Below are positions 43,199 to 50,381 of a DNA stretch of 64,000 nucleotides, one piece after another. Numbering within the stretch: the first letter of the stretch is position 1; the number at the start of each line of letters is the position of its first letter. Position numbers and translations under genes: made by a program. This DNA comes from Mycolicibacterium gadium (GTDB lineage: Bacteria > Actinomycetota > Actinomycetes > Mycobacteriales > Mycobacteriaceae): the NCBI RefSeq assembly GCF_010728925.1, contig NZ_AP022608.1:2046001-2110000 (forward strand), read 5' to 3'. The notes below the pieces were generated by a model. That model saw nothing but the letters and a program-made list of their open reading frames with translations, did no database searches and was not told the DNA's origin.

Positions 43199-44308
43199 AT
43201 GGATTTCACATTCACCGAAGAGCAAGAGACGGTCGCCAAAGTCGCCCGTCAGCTGTTCGAGGCGCGCGCCACGCCAGAGCATCTGACCGAACTCGAATCC
43301 ACCGATGTGCGGTACGACGCCGCGCTGTGGAGCGAACTGGCTGCCTCGGACTTGCTCGGTATCGCCTTGCCTGAGACCGTGGGCGGTAGCGGGAGCGGGT
43401 TCCTCGAGCTGGCTGTCCTGCTGAGCGAGGTCGGCTTCAGCGTCGCGCCGGTACCGGTCTACGCGACCCTCGTGTTGGGAGCGGATACGATCGCGCGACA
43501 CGGAGACTCCGACTTGCAGAAGCGGTTCCTGCCCGGCGTCATCGACGGCAGCACGATCCTCACCGCGGCACTCACCGAGCCGGGGAACTCCGACCCGGCC
43601 ACGCCGCGCACCACCGCGCGCGCCGATGGCGACTCGTGGCGACTCGACGGCACCAAGGATCTGGTGCCCGCGGCACAGCTGGCTTCCGCGGTCGTCGTGT
43701 CCGCGCAGGCCGACGACGGACCCGGCCTGTTCGTCGTCGAGACAGGCTCAGCAGGAGTCACCGTCACCCCGGTCGTCACGACCAACGGCGAACCCCACGC
43801 CGACGTCGAACTGTCGGGCGCGGTCGGTCACCGGCTCACCGAGCACGCCGGTGCGGACATCGTTACCGCTTTGTACTCCCGCGCACTGGTGGGACTGTGC
43901 GCCATCCAGATCGGCGTTGTGGAACGGGCTTTGAAGCTCGCTGCGTCCTACACCACCGAGCGTGAGCAGTTCGGCAGACCCATCGGATCGTTCCAGGCGG
44001 TTCAGCAGCGGCTGGCCGACGCCTTCATCGACGTCGAGGCCATCCGCTGGACCGCGTGGTACGCGGCGTGGTTGATCGCTGAGGGCAGGCCCGTCGAACG
44101 CGAAGCCGGTGTAGCCAAGTTCTGGGCCGCCGAGGCTGGTGCGCGCGTCGCGGCCTCGGCCCAGCAGGTGCACGGTGGCATGGGTATCGACGTGACCTAC
44201 CCGTTGTCGCGGTACTTCCTGTGGGCCAAGCAGATCGAACTCGCCCTCGGGTCGGCGTCACAACAGTTGGCTCGCCTCGGCCGAACCTATTCGGAAGGAA
44301 CGAAATGA
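43199..44308 (+). CDS. FadE28/ChsE1-like acyl-CoA dehydrogenase
   Basis: This 369-residue protein matches the FadE28 (ChsE1) type: M-D-F-T-F-T-E-E-Q, A-L-T-E-P-G-N-S-D-P-A near residue 125 (degenerate FAD motif), F-G-R-P-I-G-S-F-Q-A-V-Q near 262 and H-G-G-M-G-I-D-V-T-Y-P-L-S-R-Y near 325, where an Asp follows Gly-Ile rather than the usual Trp-Glu. That H-G-G-M-G-x-D-V-T-Y-P block is shared with FadE28. Likely partner of the 40996 dehydrogenase in a heterotetramer. Its stop overlaps the ChsH1-like start. Confidence 0.87.
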   Translation: MDFTFTEEQETVAKVARQLFEARATPEHLTELESTDVRYDAALWSELAASDLLGIALPETVGGSGSGFLELAVLLSEVGFSVAPVPVYATLVLGADTIARHGDSDLQKRFLPGVIDGSTILTAALTEPGNSDPATPRTTARADGDSWRLDGTKDLVPAAQLASAVVVSAQADDGPGLFVVETGSAGVTVTPVVTTNGEPHADVELSGAVGHRLTEHAGADIVTALYSRALVGLCAIQIGVVERALKLAASYTTEREQFGRPIGSFQAVQQRLADAFIDVEAIRWTAWYAAWLIAEGRPVEREAGVAKFWAAEAGARVAASAQQVHGGMGIDVTYPLSRYFLWAKQIELALGSASQQLARLGRTYSEGTK

Positions 44309-44757
44309 CCGCCACCATCGGACGCACCACCACGCTCGCGTTCAACGCCGTCAACGTCGGCGACGAAGTCACGCCGATGGACGTCCCTGTCACGACGACG
44401 CTGATCGTCGCGGGGGCCATTGCATCTCGTGACTACATGCCGGTCCACCACGACCGCGACTTCGCCAATTCGCAGGGCTCCAAGGACATCTTCCTCAACA
44501 TCCTGACCACGAACGGGCTGTGCGTGAAATTCCTGCACGACTGGGCGGGGCCCGAGGCGATGGTCAAGAAGCTGTCGATTCGCCTCGGGGTGCCCGCCTA
44601 TCCGAACGATCCGATGCGCTTCGAGGGCAGCGTCACTGACAAGTCGTCGTCGGACGGCGAGGGTCTCGTCGAGGTCACCTTCAAGGGCACCAACAGCCTC
44701 GGAGATCACGTGAAGGGCACCGCGGTGCTCAGTCTGCTCGACGGAGTCGACGCGTGA
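44305..44757 (+). CDS. ChsH1-like MaoC hydratase subunit
   Basis: This 150-residue single hot-dog protein matches M. tuberculosis ChsH1 (Rv3541c) block by block: S-R-D-Y-M-P-V-H-H-D-R-D near 41-52, Q-G-S-K-D-I-F-L-N-I-L-T near 57-68, D-W-A-G-P near 78 and N-S-L-G-D-H-V near 130. The D-x-x-x-x-H-H-D segment holds the catalytic Asp and His of the hydratase-2 class. With the 42186 protein it should form the heteromeric hydratase that makes the tertiary alcohol for retro-aldol cleavage. ATG 44305 has GGAAGGA upstream. Confidence 0.9.
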   Translation: MTATIGRTTTLAFNAVNVGDEVTPMDVPVTTTLIVAGAIASRDYMPVHHDRDFANSQGSKDIFLNILTTNGLCVKFLHDWAGPEAMVKKLSIRLGVPAYPNDPMRFEGSVTDKSSSDGEGLVEVTFKGTNSLGDHVKGTAVLSLLDGVDA

Positions 44758-45923
44758 GAGACGGGATCGGCGGCAAGGCAGCGCTCGCCGGCATCGGGCA
44801 GACCGAATTCTCGAAGGAGTCCGGTCGCACCGAGATGCAATTGGCCTGCGAGGCAGTCAAAGCGGCGATCGACGACGCCGGGCTTCGTGCGAGCGACATC
44901 GACGGCATGGTCACCTTCACTGTCGACGAGAACGAGGAAATCGAAGTCGCACGCAACGTCGGCATCGAGAACCTCACGTTCTTCACGAGGGTGCCACACG
45001 GCGGTGGAGCCGCCGCCGGCACCGTGATGCAGGCCGCCATGGCGATCGCAACGGGTGCCGCCGAAGCGGTCGTGTGCTACCGCGCATTCAATGAGCGCTC
45101 CGGGTTTCGATTCGGCGGCGCGGGCCGCCAACCCGGAGTGACCCCGCTGTGGATGGCGCCGTATGCACCGTTCGGGTTCATGACACCGGCCGCTTGGGTC
45201 GCCTTGCACGCTCAGCGGTACATGTCGACCTACGGCGTCACCAATGCCGACTTCGGCAAGATCTCCGTCATCGACCGCAAGCACGCCGCGACGAACCCGG
45301 ACGCTTGGTTCTACGGGAAGCCGATCACCATTGAGCAACACCAGGAGTCGCGCTGGATCATCGATCCTGTGCTGCGCCTACTCGACTGCTGTCAGGAGAG
45401 CGACGGCGGTGTGGCAATGGTGGTGACCAGTCTCGAGCGCGCCCGCGATCTCCCCAAGCCGCCCGCGGTGATCACCGCTGCCGCCCAGGGCGCCGCCTTC
45501 GACGGTGAAGTCATGACCAGCTACTACCGCGATGACATCACCGGCCTGCCAGAAATGGGTGTGGTGGGCAACAAACTCTGGGGCAACTCGGGGCTCAAGC
45601 CCGACGACATCTCGACGGCGTTTCTCTACGACCACTTCACTCCGTTCGTCTTCACGCAGCTCGAGGAGCTCGGCTTTTGCGGGCGCGGCGAGGCCAAGGA
45701 TTTCGTATCCGTCGAGGAGCTGTCGATCGGCGGACGGCTGCCGATCAACACGAACGGCGGGCTGCTGGGCGAGGCGTACATCCACGGCATGAATGGCATC
45801 ACTGAGGGGGTGCGCCAGGTTCGGGGCACCTCGCACAACCAGGTCCACAACGTCGAGCACGTATTGGTCACTTCGGGTACCGGCGTCCCCACCAGCGGAC
45901 TCATCCTGGCCCCGGACCGCTGA
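44754..45923 (+). CDS. Ltp2-like thiolase-fold aldolase
   Basis: This 389-residue SCP2-thiolase-fold protein matches M. tuberculosis Ltp2 (Rv3540c) blocks: F-N-E-R-S-G near residue 108, D-R-K-H-A-A-T-N-P near 175, F-Y-G-K-P-I-T-I-E near 190, L-Y-D-H-F-T-P-F near 290, P-I-N-T-N-G-G near 335 and Y-I-H-G-M-N-G-I near 345. Ltp2 is an aldolase that releases a short acyl-CoA from the tertiary alcohol at C17, not a true thiolase. The start is GTG 44754, overlapping the ChsH1-like stop. The last catabolic gene of the igr-like operon; the TetR gene follows after 17 bp. Confidence 0.9.
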   Translation: MRDGIGGKAALAGIGQTEFSKESGRTEMQLACEAVKAAIDDAGLRASDIDGMVTFTVDENEEIEVARNVGIENLTFFTRVPHGGGAAAGTVMQAAMAIATGAAEAVVCYRAFNERSGFRFGGAGRQPGVTPLWMAPYAPFGFMTPAAWVALHAQRYMSTYGVTNADFGKISVIDRKHAATNPDAWFYGKPITIEQHQESRWIIDPVLRLLDCCQESDGGVAMVVTSLERARDLPKPPAVITAAAQGAAFDGEVMTSYYRDDITGLPEMGVVGNKLWGNSGLKPDDISTAFLYDHFTPFVFTQLEELGFCGRGEAKDFVSVEELSIGGRLPINTNGGLLGEAYIHGMNGITEGVRQVRGTSHNQVHNVEHVLVTSGTGVPTSGLILAPDR

Positions 45924-45940
45924 GCAGTTAATGTCGAGCG

Positions 45941-46564
45941 GTGAGCTCTGAGATGACGCAGGCCCAGTTCGTTCAGGCGACCGATACCCGGGACGCCATC
46001 CTCTCGGCTGCGTTCCTCTGCTTCCGCACTCAGGGCCTTCGCAAGACGACCATCGTCGACATCGCGAAGGCAGCCGAGGTCTCCCGCAGCACCTTCTACG
46101 AGTACTTCCGGGATAAAGAGACGATCGTCGAGGCGTGTGCGGAGGCCGCGTCCCAGCGGTTCTACCGCAATATGGCCACGGCCATCGACAGGCACGGCGG
46201 CAGCACACTGCAGGGGCGACTGGTCCAGGCAGCCGTATTCGTCTCCCAAGCACGCAGAGTCGTCGAACCCGAGGTGTACTTCGACGAAGAAGAAGTCAAC
46301 CTGATGATGACGAAGAACGCGGCCACTCTGCTGCAGGAGTGCACCGAGTTCCTCGCTCCATATGTGTCTGCGGCCAGATTGACCGGTGAGGTGCGTCGCG
46401 ACCTCGATGTCCCATCAGCGGCCGAATGGTTCGCGCGGATGCTCTTCTCACTGTTCACCACGCCATCCCCAACTATCGATATGCGCGATGACGACGCGGT
46501 GGCGAATTTCGTACGACCTTATGTCGTCGGCGGATTTGTCGAGGACCGGTCCCGGAGGCGCTGA
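45941..46564 (+). CDS. TetR-family transcriptional regulator
   Basis: This 207-residue one-component repressor has an N-terminal helix-turn-helix at about 38-57 (T-I-V-D-I-A-K-A-A-E-V then S-R-S-T-F-Y-E-Y-F) and an all-helical ligand domain. It is probably co-transcribed with the igr-like operon. It is the only TetR protein in the window. TetR dimers typically bind 15-20-bp palindromes, so it is the best local candidate to bind the dispersed GAGAAY-N4-RTTCTC element, although no copy lies directly in front of it or of the igr-like operon. The pathway intermediate, probably a CoA ester, would be the expected ligand. Confidence 0.9.
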   Translation: MSSEMTQAQFVQATDTRDAILSAAFLCFRTQGLRKTTIVDIAKAAEVSRSTFYEYFRDKETIVEACAEAASQRFYRNMATAIDRHGGSTLQGRLVQAAVFVSQARRVVEPEVYFDEEEVNLMMTKNAATLLQECTEFLAPYVSAARLTGEVRRDLDVPSAAEWFARMLFSLFTTPSPTIDMRDDDAVANFVRPYVVGGFVEDRSRRR

Positions 46565-46604
46565 CAACCATCTGTAACGGATTCCCGATTCCTGTGCGCT
46601 GTGC

Positions 46605-46620
46605 GATAATGCACATTCTC
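46605..46620 (+). promoter_or_regulatory. Operator copy GATAATGCACATTCTC
   Basis: The palindrome has halves GATAAT and ATTCTC around a GCAC spacer, 23 bp before the GTG of the hypothetical gene at 46644 and 40 bp after the TetR stop. Its halves are the same two types seen at the other sites (GATAAY and RTTCTC). Confidence 0.68.
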
Positions 46621-46643
46621 ACAAACGAAAGTGATGATATCCA

Positions 46644-47171
46644 GTGAGACCGACTGCAGCATCCGCCAAAGACGACCGCCAACCCTCGCAGATCAGCGCT
46701 CAGCCATCGGCCCGTGGGCTGGCGACTCCGTGCAGACTGGTTGTCGCGGCGGTCGATACCGCCGAGTGTGTGTCAGCTGCGGGCGGCCTCATCTTCGATT
46801 CAGTTCGCGCCGGTTGGAGTGTCGAGATCTACCTCGAATCGCCGGCCGATGAAAGGGCTCTGCATATCCTCGGCGCGAATGGCGTCGGTCTTCCCGAAGT
46901 ATTCGAGTTCGAGCCTGCATGGCCCGACGCGGTATTCCTATCCGCCGCGCTGCACAATCGCCATCGCGGCGTTCAGCGCCTCGTGGCAACGTCCATCCGC
47001 CGACATGTCACCGATATCGGAGTCTGGGGAGGCGGCGTGACAGGTTTCGACGCCGAGGCCGGTCGTGAACACCGTCTGAGCACCGCCGCGCGGGCCTTCA
47101 AGTTCCATGCGATGAAGGCTGCCGGGTTGGGAGCCGAGGTCGCGGTCGTCGAGCCGTTTCACGCTCGGTAG
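46644..47171 (+). CDS. Hypothetical protein under an operator copy
   Basis: I do not recognise this 175-residue protein. It starts at GTG 46644 with a low-complexity, Ser/Ala/Gln-rich N-terminus, then alternates strands and helices in a Rossmann-like way: C-R-L-V-V-A-A-V-D-T-A near 31, S-V-E-I-Y-L-E-S near 60, V-A-T-S-I-R-R-H near 115 and an end A-M-K-A-A-G-L-G-A-E-V-A-V-V-E-P. Codon use looks coding (high GC at third positions) and it carries the shared operator, so it is very probably a real member of the regulon. It converges on the P450 at 47177 with a 5-bp gap. The ribosome site is weak. Confidence 0.65.
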   Translation: MRPTAASAKDDRQPSQISAQPSARGLATPCRLVVAAVDTAECVSAAGGLIFDSVRAGWSVEIYLESPADERALHILGANGVGLPEVFEFEPAWPDAVFLSAALHNRHRGVQRLVATSIRRHVTDIGVWGGGVTGFDAEAGREHRLSTAARAFKFHAMKAAGLGAEVAVVEPFHAR

Positions 47172-47176
47172 CGGCG

Positions 47177-48403
47177 TCAGACCTTCCGCACCGGTACGTT
47201 CGACCAGCCGCAGACATTCGACATCGCAACACGCTGCAGTCCATCGCGGTCGACTTCGTACTCCGGAATGAGATCCAGCAGTGCATCAAGCGCTATGCGA
47301 CTCTCCATCCGTGCCAGTGCCGCACCCAGGCAGGTGTGTATGCCGTATCCGAATGCGAGATTGAAACCCATCCTTCGCTCACGGTCGATGTCGAGAATGT
47401 CGGGATTCTCGAACATGCGCTCATCGCGTGTCGCGGAACCGGTCACGAGGAGCACGGCACTGCCTTCGGGAATGGTCGTTGCGTAGTACGTAACATCTCG
47501 TGTCGCGGTGCGGACCTGGTACTGCGACGGCGCCTCGTACCGCAGGAGCTCCTCCACAGCAGCTGGGATCTTGCTTCGGTCCTCACGCAACTTATGCCAC
47601 TGGTCTGGGAAGTCGGCAAAAGCGACCATCGCATTTCCCACCAGCTTCGTCACGGTCTCCGCGCCCGCTCCCCCCAGCATCGTCGCGAAGCCGGTGATGT
47701 CGACGTCGGTCAGCTTCTCCACCACACCGTCGCGCTCGATCTCCGTATCGATGAGGCGACTGATCATGTCGTCTTCGCGCCGCGCACGTCGCTGCTGAAC
47801 GAGGTCGTAGTAGTAGAGGCCCGTATTCATCGACGCCTCGTATCCGGTCTTGGGGACGGCGATCTCTCCTGTATGACGTTCCAAGAGCAGGTCCAACCAG
47901 AGTCTGATCTGATTGCGATCCTCCTTGGGCACGCCGAGCATGGTTGTGATGACCTCGTTGGGAAACAGCGCCGAGAAGTCCGCGACGATGTCGAATCCCG
48001 ATGGGTCGAGCCCATCGAGGCATTCGTAGATCTTCTCGCGCACCATATCTTCCAGCGCGGCGATGGCGCGCGGGGTGAACACCTTGCTGACGAGCTTGCG
48101 CATCTTCTCGTGCTCAGGAGGATCCATCGAGATGATCACCTTGGGCACTGGTATCGCGTCGTCGTGTGAATGGACCATGTCGAGGGTGGCGCCCTTGGCG
48201 GACGAAAAGGTTTCGTGGTCCTTGGTTCCCGGTGCCACATCGTCGTAGCGCGTCAGCGCCCAGAAATCCCATTTGGCGCTGTAGTAGACCGGCGCTTCGT
48301 CACGCAGTCTCCGATATGTGTCGTACGCCCCATCGAAGAAATCCTGAGAGAACGGGTCGAACTCAATCGGACTGCCGGCAACCTCGGATTTCGTCGCATT
48401 CAC
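47177..48403 (-). CDS. Cytochrome P450
   Basis: This 408-residue soluble P450 has the I-helix motif G-G-A-G-A-E-T-V, E-x-x-R in E-E-L-L-R and the haem loop F-G-Y-G-I-H-T-C-L-G with Cys358. The GTG 48403 start overlaps the CoA-transferase stop (48400) by GTGA, so the two are an operon transcribed from about 49620 leftward. It is clearly different in sequence from the P450 at 39785 and closer in its C-terminal pattern (C-G-W-S-N-V-P-V-R) to that at 61353 (R-G-W-A-S-L-P-V-R). Electron partners are not encoded in the window. Confidence 0.9.
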   Translation of the reverse strand: MNATKSEVAGSPIEFDPFSQDFFDGAYDTYRRLRDEAPVYYSAKWDFWALTRYDDVAPGTKDHETFSSAKGATLDMVHSHDDAIPVPKVIISMDPPEHEKMRKLVSKVFTPRAIAALEDMVREKIYECLDGLDPSGFDIVADFSALFPNEVITTMLGVPKEDRNQIRLWLDLLLERHTGEIAVPKTGYEASMNTGLYYYDLVQQRRARREDDMISRLIDTEIERDGVVEKLTDVDITGFATMLGGAGAETVTKLVGNAMVAFADFPDQWHKLREDRSKIPAAVEELLRYEAPSQYQVRTATRDVTYYATTIPEGSAVLLVTGSATRDERMFENPDILDIDRERRMGFNLAFGYGIHTCLGAALARMESRIALDALLDLIPEYEVDRDGLQRVAMSNVCGWSNVPVRKV

Positions 48404-49593
48404 AGAATCGCTCCGGATTTCTTGTATTCCTCGATCGTGTCCCAGTCGATGCCCGCGTCCATCAACACTTCTTCAGTGTGCTGACCGTGCTCCGGCGCGC
48501 CTGGTGGGATTACCTGTCGTTCGTCGAACTGAACAGGGTTGGTCGGCAAGGAGAACGGCACCCCATTGACCGTTTCGGTATGCGCGACATATCCATTCGC
48601 GGTGACAGCCGGGTCCTGACACAGTTCAGCCGGCGTCTGGACAATCCCCCAGGCTCCCGAAAGTGGCGCCAACGTCACGCGCCACTCGGCAAGCGTGCGC
48701 TTGGCGAACGCATCGTCGAGCAACGCGATCAGCTCAACGCGATTCTCGAATCGCGAAGCGGGATCAGCGAATCGTGGATCGTCCACCAGATCGGGAAGTC
48801 CTATCACCCGCATTGCCTCGGCGTAGAACTTGTCGAGTTGAAGCATCATCAACTGCACATAGCGGTTGTCCTTTGTCCGATACGTGCCGACCAGCGGATT
48901 GGGTGCATCAGCGTGAGTGAACTTCGGAATCGCACTCCCACCGTGGATTTGGCTGACCGCGACGTCCGGGCTCAGGTTCCAGGCCGCCAGTCCCAGCAAC
49001 GACACGTCGACGATCGAACCCTTGCCGGTCGTCGCCTTCTTGTACAGCGCACCGGCGATACCGCCCGCGATCGTCATGCCGCCGAGGAGGTCACCGAATG
49101 CCGGCCGGGACCTCACCAACTCATCGGCCTCCTCCGTCAGGACCGTGGCAATTCCGCCGCGCGCCCAGTAGGACACGCCGTCGTATCCCGGCTTGTCCGC
49201 ATCAGGACCTTTGGGCCCGTGACCGGAGCCGCGCACGTACACGATGCTCGGGTTCACCGCACGGATGTCCTCGACATCGATGCCGAACTTCTTGCGTCGC
49301 TCGGGAAGGTAACTGGTCAAGAAGACGTCGCAGTTCTTGGCCAACTCGCGGACCACTTCCCGGCCCCCCGGCGTGCTCAGGTCGACACCGATGGACTTCT
49401 TTCCGCGGTTGGGAATCTCGATCATGTAGTTGACCGAGCCTCCCCCTTCATCGACGATCCCCATGGTGACGAGGCCGCGCTGCGGGTCACCTCCGTTTCG
49501 CGGCTCGACCTTGATGACCTCCGCACCCCACTCCGCCAACACTGCCCCGGCCGAGGGAACGAACGTCCAGGCGGCGACCTCCAGCACGCGCAC
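48400..49593 (-). CDS. Class III (CaiB/BaiF) CoA-transferase
   Basis: This 397-residue single-domain CoA-transferase has V-L-E-V-A-A-W-T-F near the start, G-A-E-V-I-K-V-E-P near 23-31 and the catalytic Asp168 in P-A-F-G-D-L-L-G-G. It moves CoA between carboxylic acids. The only standard in-frame start is GTG 49593, but GGGAGG lies 6 bases ahead of an in-frame ATT at 49618-49620 that would restore the usual family N-terminus (S-D-D-K-V-L-S-G-V-R-V). The real start may therefore be this unusual codon. First gene of the operon with the P450; the two candidate operators lie just upstream. Confidence 0.87.
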   Translation of the reverse strand: MRVLEVAAWTFVPSAGAVLAEWGAEVIKVEPRNGGDPQRGLVTMGIVDEGGGSVNYMIEIPNRGKKSIGVDLSTPGGREVVRELAKNCDVFLTSYLPERRKKFGIDVEDIRAVNPSIVYVRGSGHGPKGPDADKPGYDGVSYWARGGIATVLTEEADELVRSRPAFGDLLGGMTIAGGIAGALYKKATTGKGSIVDVSLLGLAAWNLSPDVAVSQIHGGSAIPKFTHADAPNPLVGTYRTKDNRYVQLMMLQLDKFYAEAMRVIGLPDLVDDPRFADPASRFENRVELIALLDDAFAKRTLAEWRVTLAPLSGAWGIVQTPAELCQDPAVTANGYVAHTETVNGVPFSLPTNPVQFDERQVIPPGAPEHGQHTEEVLMDAGIDWDTIEEYKKSGAIL

Positions 49594-49639
49594 TCCACTG
49601 AGTACCTTGTCGTCGGAAATGACGTTCCTCCCTAGCTGC

Positions 49640-49676
49640 GATAACGGTGCTTTCCAATAATGAGAATGGCATTTTC
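49640..49676 (-). promoter_or_regulatory. Two adjacent operator-like elements
   Basis: GATAACGGTGCTTTCC (49640-49655; the second half has two changes) and GAGAATGGCATTTTC (49662-49676; 3-base spacer, one change) lie 22 bp apart centre to centre. That is about two helical turns, a spacing compatible with cooperative binding. They precede the CoA-transferase/P450 operon; downstream lies only the 3' end of the SnoaL-like gene. Confidence 0.55.
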
Positions 49677-49704
49677 GCGCGGCTTTGTAAACTGCAGCTC
49701 GAGG

Positions 49705-50268
49705 TCATGGCAACCTCGACAGCCGTGCCGGCAGATCCGGATCGCCGGCGTCCCAAAAGGCCTTCCACGTCGGCATTCGGTGCGGCATGGCGGTCCGAAG
49801 CGTCACGTCCGGCGGCCATCTGACGAAATCGGGCCCCGGCCGCTCGGTCACGTCGACGGAATACCACGGATGTTCGCGCCGCTGCACGAAGCACCATTCG
49901 CCGTTACGGCGCGCGTAGACATCGTCGTAACGCATGGTGATCACGTACCAACCGTCGCCGTCCTCGTGCTCGGCACGGCAGTAGACCGATCCGGTCGCAT
50001 TGTCGTCGTCGACGAAGTCGAACCGGTGCCCGCAGACAAGGTGGATGCTTCGATAGAACCGCCGCAAAACACAGTTGTACCAGCGCTTCAGCGCGTCCCT
50101 TCCGACCCCCTCAGCGCCGGCGTCGACGTCAGGTACGAACACCGCCACCAGCGAATCGAGATCGCGCGCATCCAGCGCCATCGCGTAGCGGCTGGGGAGC
50201 TGGCTGATCGCCAAACTGGATTCGATCCGGTCCAGTCGCGCCGCTTCAGCCGAGTCGGTGACCGCCAT
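49705..50268 (-). CDS. SnoaL/NTF2-like protein
   Basis: This 187-residue NTF2-like protein has Q-L-P-S-R-Y-A-M-A-L-D-A-R-D near residue 25, S-I-H-L-V-C-G-H-R-F-D-F near 77 and R-Y-D-D-V-Y-A-R-R-N-G-E-W near 118, the pattern of the SnoaL-like hydratase/isomerase group. The C-terminal extension (W-K-A-F-W-D-A-G) is longer than the core fold. ATG 50268 is 31 bp from the palindrome at 50300-50315, which it shares with the divergent synthetase. The enzymatic role is not determinable by eye. Confidence 0.78.
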   Translation of the reverse strand: MAVTDSAEAARLDRIESSLAISQLPSRYAMALDARDLDSLVAVFVPDVDAGAEGVGRDALKRWYNCVLRRFYRSIHLVCGHRFDFVDDDNATGSVYCRAEHEDGDGWYVITMRYDDVYARRNGEWCFVQRREHPWYSVDVTERPGPDFVRWPPDVTLRTAMPHRMPTWKAFWDAGDPDLPARLSRLP

Positions 50269-50299
50269 GACTGCAGCATAGTTGGCCCGTATCGATGGT

Positions 50300-50315
50300 G
50301 AGAACCGGTATTCTC
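50300..50315. promoter_or_regulatory. Operator copy GAGAACCGGTATTCTC in a divergent promoter
   Basis: A near-perfect palindrome (the core ACCGGT is also symmetric) lies between the SnoaL-like gene (start 50268) and the synthetase (start 50382). TATTCT at 50309-50314 fits the rightward -10, giving a leader of about 60 bases. Confidence 0.73.
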
Positions 50316-50381
50316 GATTTCGGTCAGGGGCAACTATCCTGTTGGAGCCCAACGATCGTCCGAGATGAGGAAGCCAACGTA

